A DNA stretch of 64,000 nucleotides from an uncultured Eubacteriales bacterium (lineage in GTDB: Bacteria > Bacillota > Clostridia > Oscillospirales > Acutalibacteraceae), in the NCBI GenBank assembly GCA_934488615.1, contig CAKSSJ010000003.1, positions 35,794-99,793 on the forward strand, in the 5' to 3' direction. This document shows, in pieces, positions 17,801 to 26,697 of the stretch. Under the pieces are notes generated by a model. It searched no databases. It had not been told where the DNA came from and worked only from the letters and a program-made list of their open reading frames with translations. Position numbers and translations under genes: made by a program. Within the stretch, counting starts at the first letter, position 1, and each line of letters begins with the position of its first letter.

Positions 17801-19144
17801 ATGCAAATAAAGTGTCCCGAAAAAATTCTGAAAGCCATTGCCCTGCTTGAGAGCAACGGCTATTCCGCCTATGCCGTCGGCGGCTGCGTCCGCGATTCGA
17901 TCATGGGCAGAGTACCGAACGACTGGGACATGACGACCTCGGCAACGCCCGCCGAAACAAGAGAGGTTTTCAAGGGCTTCCGCACCGTTGCAACCGGAAT
18001 TAAGCACGGCACGGTTACTGTCATTATCGGCTCCGAGCCGATTGAGATAACGACAATGAGAGTTGACGGAGAATATTCCGACAGCCGCCACCCCGAAAGC
18101 GTTTCTTTCACCAAAAGGATTGAAGATGACCTTTCGCGCCGCGATTTTACCGTAAACGCGATAGCATATAACCCGAAAACGGGTATTGTTGACCCGTTCG
18201 GCGGACAGAAAGATATAGAAAACAAAATCATTCGCTGTGTCGGCGAGCCCGACACGCGCTTCAACGAGGACGCGCTGAGAATTCTCCGCGCGATAAGATT
18301 CTCCTCGGTTCTCGGCTTTGATATTGAAAAAAAAACGTCGCAAAGCATAATAAGCAACCGTTCACTGCTTCAGAATATTTCAAAGGAGCGTATCCGAGTT
18401 GAGCTGATAAAAATGCTCTGCGGAAAAAATATCGAAAAAATACTGACGGAATACAAAAGCGTGATTTTTGAAATCATTCCCGAGCTTGCCGCCGAGGACG
18501 GATTCCAACAGCACACGCCGTATCACATTTATGACGTCTGGAGGCACACGACAAGGGTTGTGGCAAGCATTGAGCCCGAGCCCAATTTCAGGGTTGCCGC
18601 ACTGCTCCACGATATTGAAAAGCCGTCAATGTTCAGGCTTGATTCGCACGGAACAGGTCATTTCAAGGGACACCCTCAAAAGGGCGCGGAAACGGCTGAG
18701 AAAATTCTGCGCAGGCTTCGTTTTTCGAATGCCGAGATCAGCCGCATAACGACAATTATCCGCCTGCACGACGAGCGCCCCGACGGCAACCGATTCCATT
18801 TGGCAAAGCTTTGCTCGCAATACGGCATTGACAGCGTTGACGACACATTGAAGCTGATAATCGCCGACGCGCACGGCAAAAATCCCGCATTTTTTGACAA
18901 AGAGGTTGACGCGGTTCATATCGCGCAGGAGCAGATCGAAATTATGAGAGAAAGCCACGCCTGTCTGAAAACCTCGGAGCTTGACATAAACGGCAACGAC
19001 ATTATGACGCTCGGAATTGACAGGACAAGGATAAGAGCTACGCTTGAATTTCTGCTCGATGAGGTTATCAACGAACGTATCGAAAATGAAAATGCCGCCC
19101 TTTCTCAGGCGGCGGTGGAGTTTGATGAACGTAATTCGGTTTGA
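17801..19144 (+). CDS. cca: CCA-adding tRNA nucleotidyltransferase with HD domain
   Basis: 447 residues from ATG 17801; a GTG at 17792 lies inside the ribosome site GAGGTG and is not a start. The class II nucleotidyltransferase head has GGCVRD and the metal-binding pair in PNDWDMTT. RRDFTVNAIAY and RILRAIRFS follow, typical of the family. The middle is the tRNA-binding helical region. Residues about 250-330 form an HD phosphohydrolase domain (HTPYHIYDVWRHT, ALLHDIEKP). It adds or repairs the 3' CCA of tRNAs, which is useful mainly for tRNAs without an encoded CCA. It is monocistronic and its 3' side is a repeat-rich gap. Confidence 0.95.
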   Translation: MQIKCPEKILKAIALLESNGYSAYAVGGCVRDSIMGRVPNDWDMTTSATPAETREVFKGFRTVATGIKHGTVTVIIGSEPIEITTMRVDGEYSDSRHPESVSFTKRIEDDLSRRDFTVNAIAYNPKTGIVDPFGGQKDIENKIIRCVGEPDTRFNEDALRILRAIRFSSVLGFDIEKKTSQSIISNRSLLQNISKERIRVELIKMLCGKNIEKILTEYKSVIFEIIPELAAEDGFQQHTPYHIYDVWRHTTRVVASIEPEPNFRVAALLHDIEKPSMFRLDSHGTGHFKGHPQKGAETAEKILRRLRFSNAEISRITTIIRLHDERPDGNRFHLAKLCSQYGIDSVDDTLKLIIADAHGKNPAFFDKEVDAVHIAQEQIEIMRESHACLKTSELDINGNDIMTLGIDRTRIRATLEFLLDEVINERIENENAALSQAAVEFDERNSV

Positions 19145-19175
19145 TGGAGCTGAGAAGTTTCTGCTGAAATTATAT

Positions 19176-19638
19176 CAGCCTTCCCCTTGAGGGGAAGCCT
19201 TGGTTAATGCCTGCTATTTTTACCTGTTTCAGCCTCCCCTTGAATGATTCAAGGGGAGGTGTCGCCTGAGCGACGGAGGGGATAAAGATTAAAGTCTGAT
19301 AAAACCACACTCCCTCAGTCAGCTACGCTGACAACGTCTCGCTGCGGCGGTTTGCGCCGAAGTCAGAGGGGTTAAATTCTAATAAAACTTCCAGTCTTTT
19401 AGTAGGGGCGACCATTGCACGTCCGCTTATATTTTAAACAGACTTTGTCGGACGTGCAATGCACGCCCCTACTAAATCAAATTAAATATTATTAAACTTT
19501 TTAATGCTTTGCATCGCAAAGCCACCGCTTCTTTTCACTCTTCATTCTTATCTATTCTCTTGAACCAAACCCCTCAGTCACGGACAAGCCGTGACCTCCC
19601 CTACAGGGGCGCCGAGAGGTTCCTACTGACTTTACAAG
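19176..19638. repeat. mosaic intergenic repeat, copy A (575-bp gene-free gap 19145-19719)
   Basis: The gap holds no credible gene. It consists of short palindromes and repeat blocks: TTCCCCTTGAGGGGAA (19181), CCTCCCCTTGAAT with its inverted partner (19233-19259), CCCTCAGTCAGC-type units, and a 214-bp core (19366-19579) that recurs at 27309-27522 with clear similarity. The core contains a long inverted repeat (about 19400-19475) with arms starting AGTAGGGGCG and ending CGCCCCTACT. Blocks like this are typical of dispersed repeats in gut Clostridia genomes. It sits between convergent genes. Confidence 0.85.
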
Positions 19639-19675
19639 AATATACTGCAAAGCTCCGCACTGTATACAACATCAT

Positions 19676-19712
19676 AAAAAAACTAACTGCCGCGACATAA
19701 GCCACGGCAGTA
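19676..19712 (-). terminator. terminator of glyA
   Basis: ACTGCCGTGGC and the matching GCGGCAGT stem is followed on the minus strand by TAGTTTTTTT. Confidence 0.85.
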
Positions 19713-19719
19713 TTTTTAT

Positions 19720-20961
19720 TTATTCGCTGTAAAGCGGAAATTTTTCACAAAGCGACTGAACCTCGGCGAGGACTCTGTCCCTATTTCCGTCAAAGTCATT
19801 GATTATATCGCTTATCCAGCCTGCGATAAGCTCCATTTCAGGCTTCTTGAAGCCCCTCGTCGTAACGGCAGGCGTTCCGATTCTCAGTCCGCTTGTAATG
19901 AACGGGCTTTGCGGATCGTTCGGTACCGTATTCTTGTTCGCGGTGATGCGAACCTCGTCGAGCCTATGCTCAAGCTCCTTGCCCGTGATGCCCTTACTGC
20001 GAAGGTCGAGCAGCATAAGATGGTTGTCCGTTCCGCCCGAAACAATGTCGATTTCGCGCTTCATGAGTGCGTCGGCAAGCGTTGCTGCATTCTTAACGAC
20101 CTGCTTCTGATAATCCTTAAATTCGTCTGTCAAAGCTTCGCCGAGAGCAACAGCCTTTGCGGCGATAATGTGCATGAGCGGTCCGCCCTGCGTTCCCGGG
20201 AAAACAGCCTTATCGATCTGCTTTGCAAACTCCTCTTTACAAAGAATCATGCCACCCCTCGGTCCTCTAAGGGTCTTATGGGTGGTGGTCGTTACAACAT
20301 CGGCATACGGCACGGGTGACGGATGAACTCCTGCGGCGACAAGGCCTGCAATATGAGCCATATCCACCATGAGATATGCGCCGACCTTGTCCGCAATTTC
20401 GCGGCAACGCGGGAAGTCGATGATCCTCGAATAAGCGCTCGCACCGACAACGATAAGCTTCGGCTTGCACTCCAGAGCGATACGCTCCATCTCGTCATAG
20501 TCGATCCTTGCGGTCACATCGTCAACACCGTAAGGCACAACATTGAAATACTTGCCCGAAATATTTACGGGTGAGCCATGCGAGAGGTGTCCTCCCTGTT
20601 GAAGATTCATTCCCATGACCGTATCGCCGGGGTTAAGAAGCGCAAAGAAAACAGCTAAATTTGCGTTTGCTCCGCTGTGCGGCTGAACATTGACATGCTC
20701 CGCACCGAAAAGCTCCTTAGCTCTGTTGCGCGCGATATCTTCAACAACGTCAACGCACTGACAGCCGCCGTAATATCTCTTAGTCGGATAGCCCTCGGCG
20801 TATTTGTTCGTCAGCACGCTTCCTGCGGCAAGCAAGACTGCCTTTGAGACAATATTCTCGGACGCAATAAGCTCAATATTGCGCTGCTGTCTTTCAAGCT
20901 CGCTTTCGCAAGCGGAATATACTTCATTATCATAAGCGGAAAGCTCATCAAAGAATTTCAT
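19720..20961 (-). CDS. glyA: serine hydroxymethyltransferase
   Basis: 413 residues, full length for bacterial SHMT. The PLP-lysine motif is TTTTHKTLRGPRGG, and the substrate and cofactor motifs are YAEGYPTKRYYGG, VNVQPHSGANAN and VDMAHIAG. It converts serine and tetrahydrofolate to glycine and 5,10-methylene-THF in the cytoplasm. This feeds one-carbon units to the purine pathway encoded further right in the window. It lies 22 bp behind the polysaccharide deacetylase gene and is probably read from that gene's promoter, possibly also from its own. Confidence 0.98.
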   Translation of the reverse strand: MKFFDELSAYDNEVYSACESELERQQRNIELIASENIVSKAVLLAAGSVLTNKYAEGYPTKRYYGGCQCVDVVEDIARNRAKELFGAEHVNVQPHSGANANLAVFFALLNPGDTVMGMNLQQGGHLSHGSPVNISGKYFNVVPYGVDDVTARIDYDEMERIALECKPKLIVVGASAYSRIIDFPRCREIADKVGAYLMVDMAHIAGLVAAGVHPSPVPYADVVTTTTHKTLRGPRGGMILCKEEFAKQIDKAVFPGTQGGPLMHIIAAKAVALGEALTDEFKDYQKQVVKNAATLADALMKREIDIVSGGTDNHLMLLDLRSKGITGKELEHRLDEVRITANKNTVPNDPQSPFITSGLRIGTPAVTTRGFKKPEMELIAGWISDIINDFDGNRDRVLAEVQSLCEKFPLYSE

Positions 20962-20983
20962 ATATCATCCTCCGTTTTATCTG

Positions 20984-21838
20984 TTATTCGCAGTCATCGG
21001 CAGAAGTCTGCGGCGTCGCGCTGAAATATTTTTCGCCCGCTTCGACATCAACTCCCCTTATTTCCATAAGCTCGGAAAAGGTTACGAATTTATAGCCCTG
21101 CGCCTTCAGCTCGGGGACAAGCCTTGCGAATGCCTCCGCGGTCGCGGGATAAAGGTCGTGCATAAGAACTATGCTTCCGTCAAAAACATTGTCCATAACG
21201 GTCTGATAGTCCCTGTCGGCATTTCTGTAATCCCAGTCGCGCGAATCAACGCTCCACATGACCATCGGCATACCGACATTCGCTTTGACCGTATCGTTTG
21301 CGGCGCCCTCGGGCGGTCTTATTATACTAACCTTTTTATGCGAATATTTTGAAATTGCCGCGCAGGATTTTGAAATCTCCTCTTGCATCTCGGGAACGGA
21401 AAGACTGTTGAGATTAACATGAGAATACGTATGAGTGCCTATCTCACAGCCCATTTTTGAGGCTCTTATAATTTCATCGGAATATGTATCCGCTCTGTCG
21501 CCGACAACAAAGAAAGTCGCCCTGCCGTTATATTTTTCCAAGGTATCGAGAATTTTATTCGTGACCGGAGCATAAGGACCGTCATCGAAGGTAAAGCACA
21601 CAAGCTTATCCGTTGCTTTCGGAAGCTTCCATTCACCCTTTTCCTCCGGCTCGGTTGTTTTCTCGGTTGTTTTTAAATCATTGTTATCTGTTTGTTTGTC
21701 TGATGTCGTTTCGCTCGTTTTGTTCTGTGCATCATGTCTTTCCTGCATCATTTTTCCGCTGAAGCCGTAGACCGAAACAACAAGGATAACGACAAACGCG
21801 ACCAAAAATACTGCTTTCCCTATAAAATCCCTTTTCAT
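20984..21838 (-). CDS. membrane-anchored polysaccharide (chitin/peptidoglycan) deacetylase
   Basis: 284 residues from ATG 21838 (MKRDFIGKAVFL...), with GGAG about 12 bp upstream; a longer in-frame start at 21922 lacks support. One N-terminal membrane segment (about 7-27) is followed by a Ser/Thr/Glu/Lys linker and the NodB domain. Motif 1 is FTFDDGP, motif 2 HTYSHVNL, motif 3 RPPEGA, and motif 5 is VLMHDLYPA. These supply the catalytic Asp and the metal Asp-His-His. The family removes N- or O-acetyl groups from cell-wall sugars outside the membrane, changing lysozyme sensitivity; this resembles the PdaA/PgdA group. It is first gene of a unit with glyA. Confidence 0.93.
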   Translation of the reverse strand: MKRDFIGKAVFLVAFVVILVVSVYGFSGKMMQERHDAQNKTSETTSDKQTDNNDLKTTEKTTEPEEKGEWKLPKATDKLVCFTFDDGPYAPVTNKILDTLEKYNGRATFFVVGDRADTYSDEIIRASKMGCEIGTHTYSHVNLNSLSVPEMQEEISKSCAAISKYSHKKVSIIRPPEGAANDTVKANVGMPMVMWSVDSRDWDYRNADRDYQTVMDNVFDGSIVLMHDLYPATAEAFARLVPELKAQGYKFVTFSELMEIRGVDVEAGEKYFSATPQTSADDCE

Positions 21839-22010
21839 TGTAAAAAACACATCTCCGTGACTGATTTCGGCATAATTCTGCCGCTTGAAAAAGATTATAT
21901 CATCAACAGCTTTTTTATTCAATCACTTTTTTGAAAATTGACACAAATATTACAATTCCGTCCTATGCAAATATTATATGAAATATCTTGAAAAAAAGTC
22001 AAAAAAACTC

Positions 22011-22039
22011 TTGACATTTTCCGCTCTATGCTATATAAT
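22011..22039 (+). promoter_or_regulatory. consensus promoter of tRNA-Met/tRNA-Glu
   Basis: TTGACA (22011-22016), a 17 bp spacer and TATAAT (22034-22039): a perfect sigma-A consensus, fitting for stable RNA. Confidence 0.92.
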
Positions 22040-22078
22040 TAGCAAGTCGCTTGTGAATAATAAAAGCGACGCACATAT

Positions 22079-22155
22079 GGCGGCATAGCTCAGCTGGCTA
22101 GAGTACTCGGTTCATACCCGATTGGTCGTAGGTTCGAATCCCACTGCCGCTACCA
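22079..22155 (+). tRNA. tRNA-Met (CAT anticodon)
   Basis: 77 nt with encoded CCA. The acceptor GGCGGCA pairs with TGCCGCT (the first pair is G-U). The anticodon loop is TTCATAC and the T-loop GGTTCGAATCC. It lacks the CGCGGGG start of initiator tRNA, so it is elongator Met. A tRNA-Ile2 with lysidine-modified CAT cannot be fully excluded from the sequence. Confidence 0.9.
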
Positions 22156-22158
22156 TAT

Positions 22159-22233
22159 GGCCCGGTGGTCAAGAGGTTAAGACACCGCCCTTTCACGGCG
22201 GTAACACGAGTTCAATTCTCGTCCGGGTCACCA
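22159..22233 (+). tRNA. tRNA-Glu (TTC anticodon)
   Basis: 75 nt with encoded CCA. The acceptor GGCCCGG pairs with CCGGGTC. The anticodon stem CCGCC/GGCGG encloses CTTTCAC, giving anticodon TTC. It follows tRNA-Met by 3 bp in the same transcript. Confidence 0.95.
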
Positions 22234-22265
22234 AGTCGGGAGATTTCCCGACTTATTTTTTTGCA
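22234..22265 (+). terminator. terminator of the tRNA pair
   Basis: AAGTCGGG-AGATTT-CCCGACTT followed by ATTTTTTT. Confidence 0.9.
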
Positions 22266-22392
22266 ATATATTTTGATCAAGGTCTTATTTTCAGCGGCAG
22301 CCGTATCAATGGCTGTCGCATTTATATTTTTATGTTGAAAATGTTTCCGATATGTTGTAAAATGAGCTTATCAAACCAAATGAGGTGAAAAA

Positions 22393-23745
22393 ATGTCAAT
22401 TAAGCCTAATTATGAAAAAATAGACGGCTGCGAATTCTATCCTGCCGATATTATGGCTGAATATAAGCAGAGCATTGACGAGGGTCTTGATATTGAAAAA
22501 TACAAGGCGCTTTTTGAAGCGGTTTCAAAGCTTCCGCACGATGAGATAGCCAACGACCTTGGCGAAACGATTTTTAAAATTGTTTCGAACGCTCCGCTTA
22601 GAGCAGATTATGAATTCAACGAGCCTTCGGACCTTGAGAGCATCAAGGCGCTCAGAAAGCCCTATCCTATCAGCGGTACGATCGACCGTGATACACTCAA
22701 GGACAAGGTTCACGGCGCATGGCTCGGCAGGATCTGCGGCTGTATGCTCGGCAAGACCGTTGAAGGTATACGCTCGGACGAATTCATTCCTTTTCTTAAA
22801 GAAACGGATAACTATCCACTTACGCGTTATATCTACCGCTCCGACCTCATGGCAGACATTGAGCATAAATACAAGTTCGGCTTTACGGGTAACATGAGCT
22901 ATGTCGGAGATATCGAGGGCATGCCCGCCGACGATGACACCAACTACATGGTTCTCGATCAGATCATTCGCGAAAAATACGGCAAGGATTTTACGCCGTA
23001 TGATATTTCAATCGCATGGATGGATTATCAGCCGAAATTTGCTTACTGCACAGCCGAAAGAGTTGCATTTTGTAACTTTGTAAAGGGCTTTACTCCGCCC
23101 GAATCTGCAATGTACAAGAATCCTTACCGTGAATGGATAGGTGCTCAGATCAGAGGCGACTATTGGGGCTACATCAATCCGAACGACCCTGAGCTTGCCG
23201 CCGAGATGGCATGGAGAGACGCTTCGATCTCACACGTCAAGAACGGCATCTACGGCGAAATGTTTGTTGCGGCAATGCTTGCAAATGCCGCGGTTACAAG
23301 CAACCTCGAGGACATCATTCTTTCTGGTCTTGCTCAGATCCCGTCAAGCTCACGTCTTTACAAGAGCGTCATGGATATCATGGATAAGTTTAAGAGCGGC
23401 GTTCCCGAAGAGGAAACCTTTGCATACATTCACTCCTGCTACGATGAGCACACAGGCTACGGCTGGTGCCACACGATTTCAAACGCAATGATCGTTGTTG
23501 CATCGCTCCTTTACGGCGGCGGAGACTATGCAAAGTCGATTTGCCGAGCAGTCCAGACCTGCTTTGATACCGACTGCAACGGCGCAACCGTCGGCTCGAT
23601 CCTCGGCATGGCAAACGGCGTTGACTCTATCCCCGAATACTGGACGAAGCCGATAAACAATATCCTGCACACCTCAATTTTCGGCGTCGGAACAGTCAAA
23701 ATAACCGACATGGTTGACAAGACTATGTCGCATATTGAGCTTTAA
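22393..23745 (+). CDS. ADP-ribosylglycohydrolase-family protein
   Basis: 450 residues. An N-terminal extension of about 100 residues precedes the DraG/ARH fold, recognisable by HGAWLGRICGCMLGKTVEG, the metal-binding acidic run DDDTNYM, and the late motif DTDCNGATVGSILG, whose Asp residues bind the second magnesium. Members remove ADP-ribose from arginine, serine or nucleotide conjugates in the cytoplasm; the substrate is unknown here. ATG 22393 is preceded by GAGGTG. It is monocistronic, ending at the nested inverted repeat. The window also encodes a sirtuin-macrodomain ADP-ribosylation module, but 17 kb away and separately regulated. Confidence 0.9.
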   Translation: MSIKPNYEKIDGCEFYPADIMAEYKQSIDEGLDIEKYKALFEAVSKLPHDEIANDLGETIFKIVSNAPLRADYEFNEPSDLESIKALRKPYPISGTIDRDTLKDKVHGAWLGRICGCMLGKTVEGIRSDEFIPFLKETDNYPLTRYIYRSDLMADIEHKYKFGFTGNMSYVGDIEGMPADDDTNYMVLDQIIREKYGKDFTPYDISIAWMDYQPKFAYCTAERVAFCNFVKGFTPPESAMYKNPYREWIGAQIRGDYWGYINPNDPELAAEMAWRDASISHVKNGIYGEMFVAAMLANAAVTSNLEDIILSGLAQIPSSSRLYKSVMDIMDKFKSGVPEEETFAYIHSCYDEHTGYGWCHTISNAMIVVASLLYGGGDYAKSICRAVQTCFDTDCNGATVGSILGMANGVDSIPEYWTKPINNILHTSIFGVGTVKITDMVDKTMSHIEL

Positions 23746-23759
23746 TAAAAAATAAAACC

Positions 23760-23977
23760 GGGGCTGTCGCATTTAGATGCAGAAAGCGTTTTCTTTGCCC
23801 CGAAGCTGTACTTATGTACCGCGAGTGGGCAAAAAAACGCTTAAAAGAGCAAACATTTATACAATAAAAACAAGGCTATAATCCATACTCGGTCAGTTCA
23901 TTTGATTGACCTTCTATGAATTATAGCCTTTTCTATTTTATTTTTGCTCTTTGGTCTGCGCTAAAAGCGGCAGTCCC
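23760..23977. repeat. nested inverted-repeat (MITE-like) element
   Basis: A 218-bp, gene-free structure between convergent genes. The outer arms 23760-23783 (GGGGCTGTCGCATTTAG...) and 23955-23977 (...GCGGCAGTCCC) match as inverted repeats with few mismatches. Inside, GCGTTTTCTTTGCCC (23787) pairs with GGGCAAAAAAACGC (23827-23840), AAAGAGCAAA (about 23844) with TTTGCTCTTT (about 23943), and AAGGCTATAAT (about 23872) with ATTATAGCCTT (about 23920-23930). The innermost hairpin followed by TTCTATTTTATTTTT would end transcription. Terminal inverted repeats without coding capacity suggest a MITE or a terminator-type dispersed repeat. Confidence 0.7.
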
Positions 23978-23983
23978 ATAAAT

Positions 23984-26008
23984 TTATTCCTCAACAGGAG
24001 CTTCTTCTGCTGCTTCCTCTGCGGGAGCTTCCTCAGCTGCATCCTCAGCAGCCTCGTCAGCCTTCGGAAGAAGGGCACGGATCGAAAGGCTTACGCGGCT
24101 CTTGTCGAAGTCGATAGCAGTGATCTTGCACTTAACCTTCTCGCCAACCTTGAGAACATCGGAGGGCTTGCCGATTCTCTGATCTGCGATCTGAGAAATG
24201 TGGATAAGTCCGTCAATGCCCGGAATAACGGTTGCGAATGCACCGAATGTCGTAAGACCGACGATCTCGGAATCAATAACCGTATCAACGGGATAGTCAC
24301 GGCGAAGGATCTCCCAAGGATTGTCCTCAGCCTTCTTGTAGCCGAGAGAAATCTTCTTGTTCTCCTTGTCAAGGCTCTTGATATAAACCTCGATCTCCTG
24401 ACCTACGGAAAGAACCTCTGACGGATGCTTGATTCTCTTCCAAGACATCTCGGAGATATGTACCATTCCGTCTACACCGCCGATATCAACGAATGCGCCG
24501 TAGTTTGTGAGAGACTTAACCACACCGTGGTAAACCTGTCCCTCTTCTGCCTGTGCCCAGAAAGCGTCCTCAGCGGCCTTGCGAGCCTCTCTGATAACAG
24601 CCTTGATCGAACCGATAGCCTTCTTGCGGCCGCGCTCTGACTTAACCTCGATGATCTTGAGGTCAACCTTAGTCTTGAGAAGATCGTCAAGAGAATCTCC
24701 TCTTGAAGCTGTTGCAAGAGATGCGGGAACGAATACTCTTACGCCGTTTACGATTACGATAACGCCGCCCTTGACAACGTCTGTAACTGTACCTGAAACG
24801 ACCTCATCGTTCTCCTTGGCAGCTTCGATCTTGTCCCAAGCGCCCTGAGCGTCGTATCTCTTCTTGGAAAGCATAACTGTGCCTTCCTGGTCGTTTGTTT
24901 TCATTATGATGAGCTTGATCTCGTCGCCGATCTTCAGTTCCTTCATCGGATCTGCTGTCGGGTCTGCGCTGTACTCATCGGCAGGAACATAGCCTGTCTG
25001 CTTTCTGCCGATATCGACCTGGATCTCACTCGGTGAAATACCTGTGACTACACCGACAACCTTCTGCTCGGTGCTCATATTGTTAAGAGACTCTTCGAGC
25101 GCCTCCATAAAATCAAGATCTTCAGCGGAAGTTTTTGCCACCTCCTCTGCATTTTCAATCGGGTTTGTGTTTACATTTTCTGACATTGTTGAAAGTACCT
25201 CCTTTATGATTGCCGCGGGAGTTGAGGCTCCTGCGGTGACACCCACCTTTCGACATCCTGCAAAACTGATATTTTTCAGCTCGTCCGCTGTTTCGATAAG
25301 ATAGGTCGGACAACAGTTTTCACACACAGCCTTCAACTTCACTGTATTGGAACTTTGCCGTCCTCCTACTATGATCATTGCGTCACATTCCTCAGCCAAA
25401 TTGATGGCTTCGTCCTGCCGCTCATTAGTAGCATTACATATTGTATCAAATATTAAAGCTTTTGTATAGTCTTTTTTTAATTTTTTTAAACATTTTTTCC
25501 ATTCTACCGTATTAAAAGTGGTCTGGGCGACAGCTATTATTCTTTTTTCGCAGTTTATCTCCGCTTTTTCAAGCTCCTCGAGGTTTTTGAACACGATGAC
25601 CTCGCCCTTGCAGTAGCTTTTGATGCCCTGAACCTCGGGGTGGTTCGCGTCGCCTGCGATGAGAACGATCGAATTTTCGTCCGAATTGTCCGTCACGATT
25701 TTATGTATTTTCTTAACGAACGGACACGCGGCATCCCAATACTCATATCCCCTCGCCTTTAATTCGTCAATGACCTGCTTCTCGACGCCGTGGGTTCTGA
25801 GAACAAGCTTTGTGTTTTCGGGAATCTCGTCGATCGAATTCGCTATCACAACGCCCTTGCTTCTGAGGTCGCCGATAACCTGCGGATTATGTATTATCGG
25901 CCCGAGAGTGCATACCCTTTCGCCGCTTTTCACCATCTGATAGAGACGGTCAACGGCACGGTTCACACCGAAGCAGAAGCCTGCGGTTTTTGCTAACTTA
26001 ATCTGCAT
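23984..26008 (-). CDS. ispH-rpsA: fused IspH (HMBPP reductase) and ribosomal protein S1-like protein
   Basis: 674 residues. Residues 1 to about 280 are IspH: iron-sulfur Cys12 in AGFCFGVNRAV, a second in DAACPFVKK and a third in DTICNATNERQ, with LRTHGV. It makes IPP and DMAPP from HMBPP in the non-mevalonate pathway. A linker leads to four S1 domains (about 315-385, 400-470, 485-560, 570-645) and an acidic Glu/Ala tail. The third and fourth S1 units are canonical (NYGAFVDIGGVDGMVHISE). This fusion is well known in Clostridia. It overlaps the end of plsC by 11 bp. An ATG upstream of the S1 part could allow separate S1 production, but I see no clear internal ribosome site. Confidence 0.96.
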   Translation of the reverse strand: MQIKLAKTAGFCFGVNRAVDRLYQMVKSGERVCTLGPIIHNPQVIGDLRSKGVVIANSIDEIPENTKLVLRTHGVEKQVIDELKARGYEYWDAACPFVKKIHKIVTDNSDENSIVLIAGDANHPEVQGIKSYCKGEVIVFKNLEELEKAEINCEKRIIAVAQTTFNTVEWKKCLKKLKKDYTKALIFDTICNATNERQDEAINLAEECDAMIIVGGRQSSNTVKLKAVCENCCPTYLIETADELKNISFAGCRKVGVTAGASTPAAIIKEVLSTMSENVNTNPIENAEEVAKTSAEDLDFMEALEESLNNMSTEQKVVGVVTGISPSEIQVDIGRKQTGYVPADEYSADPTADPMKELKIGDEIKLIIMKTNDQEGTVMLSKKRYDAQGAWDKIEAAKENDEVVSGTVTDVVKGGVIVIVNGVRVFVPASLATASRGDSLDDLLKTKVDLKIIEVKSERGRKKAIGSIKAVIREARKAAEDAFWAQAEEGQVYHGVVKSLTNYGAFVDIGGVDGMVHISEMSWKRIKHPSEVLSVGQEIEVYIKSLDKENKKISLGYKKAEDNPWEILRRDYPVDTVIDSEIVGLTTFGAFATVIPGIDGLIHISQIADQRIGKPSDVLKVGEKVKCKITAIDFDKSRVSLSIRALLPKADEAAEDAAEEAPAEEAAEEAPVEE

Positions 26009-26642
26009 GGCCTAACCCCCAAAGCTCCTTTATTCTGTCCATTATGAGTGCCGAGCCGTAACGAAGATCCTTCATCTTGTCAACATCGTCGTGAAAATTG
26101 AGCTCCTCATATTTTATCGGCTTGCCGTAGCGGACGGTCAGCCTTGTTCCCTTTTTAGCCTCGTCGCTCGTATAAATCGAAACGGGAACAACGTCGCATT
26201 TGCACTTTTTCGCAACGTAGCAGACGCCGCCCTTGGCTTCATGCGGCTTGAAATCGTGCGAGCGTGTGCCCTCGGGGAAAATGCCGAGCGCTCCGCCGTC
26301 CTCAACGACATTGATGGCATGATTCATCGCAGGGAAATCAAACTTGCTTCTGTCAACGGGAAAAGCATTGAGATTGGCAAGAAACCAGCCGACGATATTC
26401 TTTTCAAAAAGCTCCTCCTTGGCGATGAAATGGAACTTCACCTTACAGCCGACGCCTATAATGATCGGATCCATCGCCGTAATGTGGTTAGACGCAAGGA
26501 TAATACCCCTGTCGGTCGGAACATTCTCCACACCGACATAGGTTATTTTGTATTTTGAGCTTACAACTATCCTTGCAAGAGGTCTTATTATCTTGTAAAG
26601 AAAGTGGCTCTTGTCCGAGTCATAGTTGTATTTGTATGCCAT
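25998..26642 (-). CDS. plsC: 1-acyl-sn-glycerol-3-phosphate acyltransferase
   Basis: 214 residues, typical PlsC length. The catalytic HX4D is in SNHITAMDP, the glycerol-phosphate site is FPEGTRS, and the late motif VPVSIY is present. It acylates lysophosphatidic acid to phosphatidic acid at the membrane. The ribosome site AAGGAAGGGTC precedes ATG 26642. It overlaps ispH-rpsA, so the two are coupled. In many Clostridia it directly follows cmk; here an extra gene and a repeat lie between. Confidence 0.94.
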   Translation of the reverse strand: MAYKYNYDSDKSHFLYKIIRPLARIVVSSKYKITYVGVENVPTDRGIILASNHITAMDPIIIGVGCKVKFHFIAKEELFEKNIVGWFLANLNAFPVDRSKFDFPAMNHAINVVEDGGALGIFPEGTRSHDFKPHEAKGGVCYVAKKCKCDVVPVSIYTSDEAKKGTRLTVRYGKPIKYEELNFHDDVDKMKDLRYGSALIMDRIKELWGLGHAD

Positions 26643-26697
26643 AATGACCCTTCCTTTTTAAATAATGTTTGCGAAATTCAGCGAGCATAAATGCTCA

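Noticed and set aside
19509..19700. Small open frame in the repeat-rich gap
   Set aside because: It lies within the dispersed repeat copy A and has no ribosome site; the related copy B does not preserve it.
22122..22388. Open frame running through tRNA-Met, tRNA-Glu and their terminator
   Set aside because: It is made of tRNA sequence; the tRNAs and terminator explain it.
23751..23982. Target-site duplication (ATAAA) around the nested inverted repeat
   Set aside because: ATAAA occurs on both sides but is separated from the left arm by ACC and is common in this AT-rich stretch, so transposition is not proved by it.
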